A stretch of DNA of 33,464 nt from contig JAGRJP010000030.1 in assembly GCA_020442665.1 (NCBI GenBank), forward strand, positions 1 to 33,464. Reading direction: 5' to 3'. This DNA comes from Lysobacterales bacterium (GTDB taxonomy: Bacteria; Pseudomonadota; Gammaproteobacteria; Xanthomonadales; Marinicellaceae). Positions 1-6,707 of the stretch are shown here, one piece after another (the stretch's first letter is position 1; each line of letters begins with the position of its first letter). The notes under the pieces are model-generated. The model saw only the letters and a list, made by a program, of their open reading frames with translations, searched no databases and had not been told where the DNA came from. The position numbers and the translations under genes were made by a program.

Positions 1-195
1 ACACAATCCATGCCGAAATTATCGACATCAATTGTCGGGGTTTTACTGCTGTTACAACCGGCATTGTCAATGCTTTGGGATGTTCTGTTTTTCTATCGAC
101 CCATGAGCAAAATGGACATTATTGGATTAGGAATGGTACTGTTTGGTGTTTATTTGGCAACTGTTAAAAAGAGAGCCAAAAAATCTCATCTTTGA
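1..195 (+). CDS. EamA/DMT-family transporter, C-terminal end (5' truncated)
   Basis: The reading frame is open from the window edge, so only the last ~64 residues are visible. They contain the usual end of a drug/metabolite transporter: a helix around the motif LLLLQPALSMLWDVLFF, then a final helix (IIGLGMVLFGVYLATV) and a short lysine-rich cytoplasmic tail. The pattern 'S..GVLLLLQPALS.LWDVLFF' is typical of helices 9-10 of EamA proteins. Substrate cannot be told from this fragment. The stop overlaps the 3' end of the convergent mutM by 10 bp. Confidence 0.8.
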   Translation, partial: TQSMPKLSTSIVGVLLLLQPALSMLWDVLFFYRPMSKMDIIGLGMVLFGVYLATVKKRAKKSHL

Positions 196-1001
196 CACTT
201 CGGACAATAGAATGTGCTTCTTTGACCTTGGATGATTTGTTGGATTGGGTTGTTGCAGTGACGGCAATTTTTATCTTTTCTGCCATAAACATTCAGTTGC
301 TGAGAAAAGTACCCGGGCTTGCCATCAGCATTGACGAAATCCTTGAGTGTCGTACCACCGGCTGCAATTGCATTTAATAGAACTTTTTTAATAGCATCTA
401 CCAGAGTGCTATATTTTTGCAGTGAAATTTTTCCGGCTGCTTTTTTAGGATTGATGCCCGCCATAAAAAGAGCTTCACTGGCATAAATATTTCCAACTCC
501 GACAACAATATGTCCGTCCATAATAAAGTTTTTAACTGCTTGGGATTTGTTTTGGGATTTGTATTTGAGGTATTTCGCAGTAAAGTCATCACTGAGCGGT
601 TCCGGTCCAAGATTGCTAATCAAAGGATGTTTTGAAAAATCCTCAGAGTCCAAAACACAACCAAAACGACGCGGATCGTTGTATCTGATGATGGTGTCAT
701 CCTGCATAATCAATTCTACATGATCATGCTTCAAAAGCGGTTTTTCTTTGGTAATTACCGTTAATGATCCTGACATTCCCAAATGAATTATCAACCCTGA
801 ATTTTTCTGGGTTTCAATCAGAATATACTTTCCTCTTCTACAGACATTGGTGATCTTTTCACCCTTAAAGTTATCGCTTAAATTTTCAGGAACCCGCCAC
901 CTTAAAGAAGGGTTGTGGACTTTTATTTTCTTGAGTGTTTTATTCAGTAACCAAGGTTTAATACCATTGGCAGTGGTTTCGACTTCGGGTAATTCCGGCA
1001 T
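186..1001 (-). CDS. mutM: Formamidopyrimidine-DNA glycosylase (MutM/Fpg)
   Basis: Bifunctional DNA glycosylase/AP lyase that removes 8-oxoguanine and ring-opened purines from DNA. The 271-residue protein is full length. It begins MPELPEVET, with catalytic Pro2 and Glu3, and carries Lys58 in RRGKY. The helix-two-turns-helix signature VGVGNIYASEALF is present. A C-terminal zinc finger has the spacing C-x2-C-x16-C-x2-C and ends at the last residues (CPKCQR). It is the last gene of a five-gene minus-strand operon: its ATG (999-1001) directly abuts the nudC stop codon (1002-1004), so translation is probably coupled. Identification is secure. Confidence 0.97.
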   Translation of the reverse strand: MPELPEVETTANGIKPWLLNKTLKKIKVHNPSLRWRVPENLSDNFKGEKITNVCRRGKYILIETQKNSGLIIHLGMSGSLTVITKEKPLLKHDHVELIMQDDTIIRYNDPRRFGCVLDSEDFSKHPLISNLGPEPLSDDFTAKYLKYKSQNKSQAVKNFIMDGHIVVGVGNIYASEALFMAGINPKKAAGKISLQKYSTLVDAIKKVLLNAIAAGGTTLKDFVNADGKPGYFSQQLNVYGRKDKNCRHCNNPIQQIIQGQRSTFYCPKCQR

Positions 1002-1880
1002 TTAACTACTTTCCAACCAGCCAACGATGAGATTGTGTGCAACGGTATAGCGAGGAGCAATCGTGACATATCCCTCTTTCAGCATTTCTTGTAATTGTTG
1101 TCTGGTAAACCACTGAACATCTTCCAATTCATCATCAACACGAATATCTTCGTTTTCTGCTTCGGCAGTGAACGCCAGCATCAATGCCGCCGGGAATGGC
1201 CATGGCTGAGAGCCATAATAGCGAACATTATGAACTTTGATATTGGATTCTTCAAGAATTTCTCTCTTGACAGACTCCTCAATGGTTTCGCCCGGTTCTA
1301 CAAATCCTGCCAACACTGAATATGCATTGGTCGGCCAGCCTGCCTTACGACCTAACAAGCATTTATCGCCTTTTGTCACCAAAACGATAATTGCCGGTTC
1401 AATATGAGGAAATTGCTCATGATTGTTTTCACACAATAGTTTATGACCGGACCATGTCATTTTGTTTTGCGTTCCGCATTTCGGGCAAAATTTATTGTTT
1501 CTTTGCCATAAATCCAAACCACGGGAGTACAACGCAATATGAGCCAATTCATCATTCAGTTTTAAAGCATAGCGTCGCAAGGATGAAAATTGTTTACCGA
1601 CCTCTTTTTCAAGTGCATGAGCTTGTTGGTCATTCAAAGGACAAGAGTACCACATTTGGTCTCCAACCATTCCAAGAAAACATTCGGATTCACATTCAAA
1701 CGGGTTGCTGCGGCGATAAAAACTCGAGTGTTTATCCATGTATATATGGCGACCATGATAAACAGGAATATATTTGGCATCATGAGTTTTTTTCATTTCC
1801 TCAAGCTGAGCGGCTCGTTCACGCAGGTGTGAAAACCTATCGAGCTTATAACTTGAGAAATATATGTTTTTCTTTGCCAT
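1002..1880 (-). CDS. nudC: NAD(+)/NADH diphosphatase NudC (RNA NAD-decapping Nudix hydrolase)
   Basis: Nudix hydrolase that cleaves NADH to NMNH and AMP; the E. coli family member also removes NAD caps from RNA. Numbering here is from the upstream Met at 1886. The order is an N-terminal domain, a zinc ribbon (C134, C137, C152, then H156 where E. coli has a fourth Cys), the Nudix box at about 194-216 (GFVEPGE ... REILEE), and the NudC hallmark SQPWPFP at about 226-232. The Nudix box ends SNI instead of the usual SGV/SGI. Two in-frame ATGs lie 6 bp apart. The one at 1880 is chosen because the purine-rich AGTGAAG sits 8 nt before it but only 2 nt before the other. It lies between erpA and mutM in the same operon. 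Confidence 0.93.
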   Translation of the reverse strand: MAKKNIYFSSYKLDRFSHLRERAAQLEEMKKTHDAKYIPVYHGRHIYMDKHSSFYRRSNPFECESECFLGMVGDQMWYSCPLNDQQAHALEKEVGKQFSSLRRYALKLNDELAHIALYSRGLDLWQRNNKFCPKCGTQNKMTWSGHKLLCENNHEQFPHIEPAIIVLVTKGDKCLLGRKAGWPTNAYSVLAGFVEPGETIEESVKREILEESNIKVHNVRYYGSQPWPFPAALMLAFTAEAENEDIRVDDELEDVQWFTRQQLQEMLKEGYVTIAPRYTVAHNLIVGWLESS

Positions 1881-1901
1881 ATTCATAACTTCACTAAATC
1901 T

Positions 1902-2222
1902 TTAAACCGAGAAAGAACTTCCACAACCGCAAGTTGTTTTCGCATTGGGGTTTTCAATTGCAAATCTGGAACCTTGCAAGTCTTCAATATAATTAACTGT
2001 TGAACCCAATAAATAAGGATAACTCATGGGGTCAACCATCATTGTAATGCTATCATTTGTGAACATCATGTCTCCTTCCTCGGTTTCCTCTTCAAATGCA
2101 AATCCATACTGAAAACCGGAACAGCCACCACCAATAATGTAAACCCGAAGTTTCAAATCAGGATTTTGCTCTTCGAGAATAAGCTCCCGGATTTTCTGCG
2201 CTGCTGAATCTGATAGAATCAT
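1902..2222 (-). CDS. erpA: Iron-sulfur cluster insertion protein ErpA
   Basis: A-type carrier that delivers Fe-S clusters to apoproteins. The 106-residue length is typical. The three cluster ligands are visible: C34 in GGGCSGFQY, and C98 and C100 in TTCGCGSSF at the C-terminus. The N-terminus ([12 protein letters not shown]) and the segment [26 protein letters not shown] are family-typical. ErpA is preferred over IscA/SufA because it is alone, with no isc or suf genes near, and because bactofilin-erpA neighbourhoods recur in gammaproteobacteria (known context, recalled). It starts 4 bp after the bactofilin stop. Confidence 0.92.
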   Translation of the reverse strand: MILSDSAAQKIRELILEEQNPDLKLRVYIIGGGCSGFQYGFAFEEETEEGDMMFTNDSITMMVDPMSYPYLLGSTVNYIEDLQGSRFAIENPNAKTTCGCGSSFSV

Positions 2223-2226
2223 TGAG

Positions 2227-2652
2227 TTATTTCTTTTTTTCTTCCTTGGGTTTGTTGTCAGGAGTTTTATTGGAGTCCTGATAAATCAGTTGACCATTAA
2301 TTTTTGATCCGGCTTCCATTTCGATATTTTGATAATAAATATTTCCTTGTATATCCGCTTTTGCTGCGATTTCGATTTTTCCGGTGGCGATAATATCACC
2401 TTTGATTTTGCCATTAACAACGACATTAGCAACTTCAATTTTGCCTTCAATCGTACCACTTTCACTGATTGTTAAAAGATCGTCGGTTTGAGAGCCTTTG
2501 ACACTTCCGGTAATGAAACCATCCAAATGTAAGATGCCATTAAAATTGATATCGCCATTTATCTGGGTGTTTTTCCCCAGCAAGGTATCGAGTTTCGATG
2601 AAGATTTAGATGAAGCGTTGCTTGATGAAACGGCTTCTTTACTATTAAACAT
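2227..2652 (-). CDS. Bactofilin (polymer-forming cytoskeletal protein)
   Basis: Bactofilins form nucleotide-free beta-helical filaments at the inner membrane that scaffold cell-wall or morphogenesis enzymes. The 141-residue protein has a Ser/Asn-rich disordered N-terminus (about 1-22). A repetitive beta-helix core follows (about 25-125) with recurring G-x-I turns ([56 protein letters not shown]). The C-tail is charged (KPKEEKKK). Its ATG overlaps the DUF6776 stop by one base (TAATG), indicating translational coupling. The partner is probably the preceding membrane coiled-coil protein. Confidence 0.92.
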   Translation of the reverse strand: MFNSKEAVSSSNASSKSSSKLDTLLGKNTQINGDINFNGILHLDGFITGSVKGSQTDDLLTISESGTIEGKIEVANVVVNGKIKGDIIATGKIEIAAKADIQGNIYYQNIEMEAGSKINGQLIYQDSNKTPDNKPKEEKKK

Positions 2653-3365
2653 TATTTTGCTCCTGAATTTATCAATGTGTTCCAGTCAACTTTATATTCG
2701 ACTGTTTTGGATTTTTGGGGAAATAATTTTACTACCAGTTCCTGCGCATTAAAACCCGGCGGAAGTGAAATTGTGAAGATTAGGTGGTTGAAATATTTAA
2801 AACTAAACCCTGAATCCTGATTTTCTGTAATATTTATACTCTGTGGCTTTCCATCTTTTGTGCCATTTAACATTATTTCCACTTTCCCGGATACGATATT
2901 TGCTCTCTCAAGTTTTTGTACGAGTGTGAGTTTATATCTATATGAATTTTGGGAGATTTCAGTTATTGAAGACTCGAAAACTCTCAAGCCTTTGTTTTCT
3001 TCATTGGGACTCAATAGCCTTTCATAGAAATTGATATCAGATTTCAAACTATTATGCTCATTAATTGCAGCCTTGTAGTCCATTTGCAGTTTAATCAGAG
3101 CTTCTTGTTTGACCTGTTGTTCGGTTATCAAGTGTTGTATTTGGGTTTCTAACTGAGCAATCTTATCATCTTTTTTACTGATATTTTCTTCGAGTGTAAT
3201 ATTCCTTTCGCTCAATCTTGAGACGGATTGTTCTGATAGATACGCATTAATGAAGTATCCCGCAAAAAAACTCACAATCACAAAAATTGGAGTTACCATC
3301 TTCAACAGAAAAGAAGGCTGTTTTTTATACTCTTCAATAGTGTATTGCGGTAGTTTAATGCCCAT
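2652..3365 (-). CDS. DUF6776-type membrane-anchored coiled-coil protein
   Basis: Function unknown. The 237-residue protein has a short cytoplasmic N-terminus and one transmembrane segment (about 23-43, MVTPIFVIVSFFAGYFINAYL). A periplasmic coiled coil of about 60-70 residues follows (about 48-120, rich in E/K/Q/L heptads), then a beta-rich C-terminal domain (about 128-237). Architecture and position just before a bactofilin match the DUF6776 family. By inference it could link bactofilin filaments to the envelope, somewhat like a PilO-type protein. It is the first gene of the five-gene operon, and a good extended -10 element lies about 27-35 bp upstream. Confidence 0.78.
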   Translation of the reverse strand: MGIKLPQYTIEEYKKQPSFLLKMVTPIFVIVSFFAGYFINAYLSEQSVSRLSERNITLEENISKKDDKIAQLETQIQHLITEQQVKQEALIKLQMDYKAAINEHNSLKSDINFYERLLSPNEENKGLRVFESSITEISQNSYRYKLTLVQKLERANIVSGKVEIMLNGTKDGKPQSINITENQDSGFSFKYFNHLIFTISLPPGFNAQELVVKLFPQKSKTVEYKVDWNTLINSGAK

Positions 3366-3391
3366 AATTGTCTTGAAATAAAGCTTTTTCG

Positions 3392-3400
3392 ATTATAACA
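3392..3400 (-). promoter_or_regulatory. Extended -10 promoter of the DUF6776-bactofilin-erpA-nudC-mutM operon
   Basis: Read on the minus strand, the sequence is TGTTATAAT, a perfect extended -10 box (TG-n-TATAAT). The expected start of transcription is about 20 bp before the ATG at 3365. A -35 box is weak (TTAATA-like at 18 bp), as usual for extended -10 promoters. Confidence 0.55.
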
Positions 3401-3458
3401 CTGTTGGGTTATGTGTATTAAATATTTAGTTGAAATAAGACTTTTAATAAATGCGTGG

Positions 3459-3486
3459 TTGTCTGAATCTTTTTTTACGGTAAAAT
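3459..3486 (+). promoter_or_regulatory. Putative sigma-70 promoter of the hemJ-like gene
   Basis: TTGTCT (3459-3464) and TAAAAT (3481-3486) are separated by 16 bp. They lie 25 bp upstream of the ATG at 3512, in the divergent intergenic region shared with the operon on the other strand. Confidence 0.45.
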
Positions 3487-3511
3487 GTAATTTTAATTAA
3501 GCTCAATCTCA

Positions 3512-3943
3512 ATGCTCTGGATAAAAATCTTTCATCTTTTTTTTGTGATTTCGTGGTTTGCAGGAATTTTCTATCTGCCTCGACTATTTGTTAATCATGC
3601 TGTTAACAAAGACACTGCTCATCATGAATTGTTGTCAGGGATGGAACACAGGCTGATAAAAATGATGAACTTCACCCTGATTTTCGTCCTGATTACCGGC
3701 ACATTGTTTTTGTACAAAATGTCTAATGGGTTTAGTGGTTTTTATTTTAAACAAGGTTGGCTTCATGCCAAACTGACTTTAGTGGCTTTGTTAATTGCTT
3801 ATCATTTTTGGTGTATTAAAATTCACAACAATTTCAAAACCAATAATGAAATACACTCTCATGTGTGGTTTCGCTGGTTTAATGAAATGCCGGTTTTTGC
3901 TCTGCTAGGAATTTTATATTTGGTGATTTTTAAACCTTTTTAA
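3512..3943 (+). CDS. hemJ: HemJ-like protoporphyrinogen IX oxidase / CopD-family membrane protein
   Basis: A small integral membrane protein of 143 residues with about four transmembrane helices. It matches the HemJ (UPF0093) family, which oxidises protoporphyrinogen IX to protoporphyrin IX in haem synthesis. Visible family features are the N-terminal helix KIFHLFFVISWFAGIFYLPRLFV with His8, the GWLHAKLTL segment with Lys87, and the C-terminal RWFNEMPVFALLGILYLVIFKPF. The gene stands alone on the plus strand and ends 4 bp from the convergent bioC. A divergent CopD-like relative without enzymatic role cannot be excluded. Confidence 0.85.
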   Translation: MLWIKIFHLFFVISWFAGIFYLPRLFVNHAVNKDTAHHELLSGMEHRLIKMMNFTLIFVLITGTLFLYKMSNGFSGFYFKQGWLHAKLTLVALLIAYHFWCIKIHNNFKTNNEIHSHVWFRWFNEMPVFALLGILYLVIFKPF

Positions 3944-3947
3944 TGAC

Positions 3948-4739
3948 TTATTCCGGCTTTTTTGCTCGTAAGTATATGATTTCGTAACTTGCTGGCAATC
4001 GTCCGTCTTCACGGAATTGTTCATAAATTTTACTGAGCTGATAAAGTTTCTCTTTGCTCATAAGACCTTTTGAACGATTTTCCATCGCATTTTGTCCTCC
4101 AGAGGCTTTAATATCGCTCATTAGAGAACGAAGATTATCATAAGTTAAAGTGATTACTTCGGCATTGACGACAACTTGAGTAAAACCTGTTTTTAACAAT
4201 AAATCACCGAGTGAATGTAATGCCGGAAAATCATGAATATGAGTTTCACTGTCTATTTCACTCCATGCTTGCTTCAACTCAAATAAACTGGTCTCACCCA
4301 AACAACTCATCAGCAATAAACCATTGGGCTTAAGCACTCTAAAACTTTCTTTAAAAACATCAGATTCGTTGCACCAATGCAACATCATATTGGAAAAAAC
4401 CACATCCTGACCTTCATCTTCTAAAGGCAGTTCGTGGACATCTGATAATATTGTCTTCACATGCTTATGATTGGGAATCTGAGCCAGCATGTTTTCAGAA
4501 AAATCAATTGCAGTTAGCTGCTCAGTTGCAAAACCATTGCTTAGCTCGTCAAACGACCATCCGGGTCCGCAGCCTAATTCAAGAAGAGCTTTTGATTGAA
4601 ATTCAGCACTTATGTTTTTTTCATCACTCAACCTTTCCAGCAAGCGACTGAGAACTTCTTGCTGTAAAACTGCGTTTTCAGAATAATTTTTTGCAACTCT
4701 GTTAAATGAATTTTTAATCGCTTGATACTCTAATGGCAT
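3948..4739 (-). CDS. bioC: Malonyl-ACP O-methyltransferase BioC
   Basis: SAM-dependent methyltransferase that masks the malonyl-ACP carboxyl so that fatty-acid enzymes can build pimeloyl-ACP for biotin. The 263-residue protein has the BioC N-terminus (IKNSFNRVAKNYSENAVLQQEV), SAM motif I LELGCGPG at 53-60, the acidic post-I region (IDFSENML) and the family motif FSNMMLHWC. It is divergent from comF (51 bp apart). The biotin genes bioB, bioF, bioH are absent here, although comF-bio linkage is common in gammaproteobacteria. A related methyltransferase is the only alternative. Confidence 0.88.
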   Translation of the reverse strand: MPLEYQAIKNSFNRVAKNYSENAVLQQEVLSRLLERLSDEKNISAEFQSKALLELGCGPGWSFDELSNGFATEQLTAIDFSENMLAQIPNHKHVKTILSDVHELPLEDEGQDVVFSNMMLHWCNESDVFKESFRVLKPNGLLLMSCLGETSLFELKQAWSEIDSETHIHDFPALHSLGDLLLKTGFTQVVVNAEVITLTYDNLRSLMSDIKASGGQNAMENRSKGLMSKEKLYQLSKIYEQFREDGRLPASYEIIYLRAKKPE

Positions 4740-4790
4740 AAATTCATGGCATAATAGAAACGAGCCATTTTAACATTAACCGTCCTGCTG

Positions 4791-5441
4791 ATGAATTACT
4801 GTTTTGTTTGTCGGAATAAAACATCTCAAAATAAAACTATTTGTGAGGGTTGCAAATCGTTACTGTCCCGTTTTCAGTTTCAATGTAAGGTGTGTGCAAC
4901 TGAATTACAAACTGATAACAACCTTTGTGGTCATTGCCAAACCGTATCTCCAAACTTCAGCGAGGTGCTTTATGCCTGTAAATATGAATCTCTCGCTAGT
5001 GATTGGGTTTTATCACTCAAATTTGGTCAAAACATTGCAATCACTCGATTGATGGCTGAGTTGTTATTGCCCGAATTGAATAAGATTGATGATGACTATG
5101 TTTTACTACCGGTTCCATTACATCAATCCCGACTCATCAAAAGAGGCTACAATCAGGCTTATGAAATTGCTTTGGAGTTATCTCGATTATCAAACCGGAA
5201 ACTTTTCAACTCGTTAAGACGTAGTAAAAAAACACAAATGCAGGCTCAGCTTAAACTCAACCAAAGAAACGCCAATGTAAAAGGAGCTTTTTCGGTTACA
5301 ACAGAACTCAAACAGAGTAAAATTATTCTTGTTGATGATGTCATGACCAGTGGTTACACTATCAATGAATGTGCTAAAACACTGAAAATAGCCGGAGCTA
5401 GTGATGTTAAGGTATTGGTTTTTGCACGAAAATCTTTATAA
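4791..5441 (+). CDS. comF: ComF family phosphoribosyltransferase-like protein (DNA uptake)
   Basis: ComF proteins are needed for natural transformation and sit on the cytoplasmic side of DNA import. The 216-residue protein has an N-terminal pair of zinc knuckles (CFVC, CEGC, CKVC, CGHC within residues 4-50). A type I phosphoribosyltransferase domain follows. It has the substrate-loop segment LLPVPLHQSRLIKRGYNQA and the PRPP-binding motif IILVDDVMTSGYT near residues 178-190. Length is normal. The next gene begins within 30 bp, so the two are probably co-transcribed. ComM in the same window also acts in transformation. Confidence 0.93.
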   Translation: MNYCFVCRNKTSQNKTICEGCKSLLSRFQFQCKVCATELQTDNNLCGHCQTVSPNFSEVLYACKYESLASDWVLSLKFGQNIAITRLMAELLLPELNKIDDDYVLLPVPLHQSRLIKRGYNQAYEIALELSRLSNRKLFNSLRRSKKTQMQAQLKLNQRNANVKGAFSVTTELKQSKIILVDDVMTSGYTINECAKTLKIAGASDVKVLVFARKSL

Positions 5442-5467
5442 TCTAATGAAAAGTAATGGTGTTATTT

Positions 5468-6127
5468 ATGCGAAAATTGAGCCTCATTTGTCTGTTACTG
5501 TTTTCTTATAATTCTTTCTCTCAAACCAAGGAAGAGATTGAAAAACTTAAAGCTGAACTTGAAAACGAGTTGAAACAGATTGATAAAGAAATCGAGAGAA
5601 CTGACAAACTTATCAATGAACATGATAAACTGATTAAGGATGTTGACGATAATATCGAAAAGATAGACCAAATTATCGACTCTACATATATTCCGCAAAA
5701 AATCCCTTTACTTAAAGCACCAACCACACCTTTAACCGATGAGCAAAGAAAAAAAGCAAAGAGAGATTATCTTGATGGCGAGGTGACATATTGGTTCAAT
5801 AACATTTTGTCCGAAGACCTCACTCATCAGATTTTTGTGAATTACATGGTTCAGGTTGAAGGTATCAAGCCCGAACAAATCCCCAATTTCACAGAATCTT
5901 TTAAAAAAATGTTATGGAAGAACTTTTATGAAAGCCAGAGAGAAGATATGTTACAAGTGTTGGTCGATTCAAAAATGGAGGTTCATAAAATATCTAAACA
6001 TCAAATCGCCCAAGCGTGGGATTATGCGATGAATAAGTATGTCAAACGACATAATCTCAAACAGTCACCGGGGTTTAATCCGGGTTTTAGTATTTACAAC
6101 TACAAAGACAAGGAGAGAATTAACTAA
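5468..6127 (+). CDS. Secreted coiled-coil protein of unknown function
   Basis: I do not recognise a named family. Starting at the ATG at 5468 gives a clean signal peptide (MRKLSLICLLLFSYNSFS, cleavage before QTKEE) and 219 residues; another in-frame ATG lies 12 bp upstream. Residues about 20-75 form a highly charged coiled coil (EEIEKLKAELENELKQIDK and following heptads). The rest (about 85-219) looks alpha-helical. It includes a stretch around DGEVTYWFNNILSEDLTHQIFVNYM and ends in a basic, tyrosine-containing tail. It is predicted to be periplasmic. It follows comF by 26 bp and ends just before a large palindromic intergenic element. Confidence 0.7.
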   Translation: MRKLSLICLLLFSYNSFSQTKEEIEKLKAELENELKQIDKEIERTDKLINEHDKLIKDVDDNIEKIDQIIDSTYIPQKIPLLKAPTTPLTDEQRKKAKRDYLDGEVTYWFNNILSEDLTHQIFVNYMVQVEGIKPEQIPNFTESFKKMLWKNFYESQREDMLQVLVDSKMEVHKISKHQIAQAWDYAMNKYVKRHNLKQSPGFNPGFSIYNYKDKERIN

Positions 6128-6132
6128 ATAAA

Positions 6133-6294
6133 AGAGTCCTTTGCTCGATTCGTATGATATGAAAAACATGACCCTAAAACAGCATCTTTGCGTTACAAAT
6201 CTTGTCAATAACACGTTATTGACTGCGATTCGAGCCTTAATCTACTATTTTAATATCAGTTTTATCAAAGCCATAGAGTCGTGCAAAGGACTCT
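6133..6294. repeat. Nested palindromic intergenic element (MITE-like or structured)
   Basis: The gap between two convergent genes is organised as nested inverted repeats. The outer arms are a perfect 12-bp pair: AGAGTCCTTTGC at 6133-6144 and GCAAAGGACTCT at 6283-6294. The middle arms match 10 of 11: TGATATGAAAA at 6155-6165 and its near complement at 6248-6258. The core is a 9-bp perfect hairpin, GTCAATAAC-AC-GTTATTGAC at 6204-6223, flanked by AATC/GATT. No long reading frame is present and no clear target-site duplication can be seen. It may be a miniature mobile element, an RNA structure or a bidirectional terminator. Confidence 0.6.
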
Positions 6295-6302
6295 AAAAGC
6301 TG

Positions 6303-6704
6303 TTATATTTTAGCTTTTTCTAGCAGAGCATTAATTATCGGTCGGTCTGCCGGGGGCATTTTGAGTTTCTGTAACTCAGTTTTACTGACCCATTTCATGG
6401 GTTGGTTTTCGTTAGCAAAAACCTGAGGATTTATATCTTGTGAATACCAGACATCCAATTCAATTTGATGTTCAGGGTAATCGTGGTTCAATCGAATGAG
6501 CGGTTGTGGATTCTTGACCGAATATGCAAGCTCTTCTTGAATCTCTCTGGATAATGCTTGTTGTCGCGTTTCATTCGCTTCAACTTTTCCACCGGGAAAC
6601 TCCCAATAACCGGCAAGGTGTTTATCAGGTGCTCTTTTGGTTACAAGAATTTCGCCCTGATTGTTTTCTAAAACCAGGGCGACAACTTGTATTCTTTGTT
6701 TCAT
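6303..6704 (-). CDS. mutT: 8-oxo-dGTP diphosphatase MutT
   Basis: Nudix hydrolase that clears 8-oxo-dGTP from the nucleotide pool. The 133-residue length matches the E. coli enzyme. The Nudix box GGKVEANE...REIQEE is complete except that the final Gly is Ala (EELAY). The preceding segment GYWEFPGG and the substrate-region phrase MPPADRPII are typical of MutT. It begins 3 bp after the secA stop on the same strand, reproducing the secA-mutT order of E. coli, so it is likely co-transcribed with secA. Together with mutM it supplies two arms of the oxidised-guanine repair system in one window. Confidence 0.93.
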   Translation of the reverse strand: MKQRIQVVALVLENNQGEILVTKRAPDKHLAGYWEFPGGKVEANETRQQALSREIQEELAYSVKNPQPLIRLNHDYPEHQIELDVWYSQDINPQVFANENQPMKWVSKTELQKLKMPPADRPIINALLEKAKI

Positions 6705-6707
6705 GAA

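Noticed and set aside
1391..1888. 165-codon open frame on the plus strand antisense to nudC
   Set aside because: It lies wholly opposite a clearly conserved Nudix gene and its translation has no recognisable domain; it is a shadow frame.
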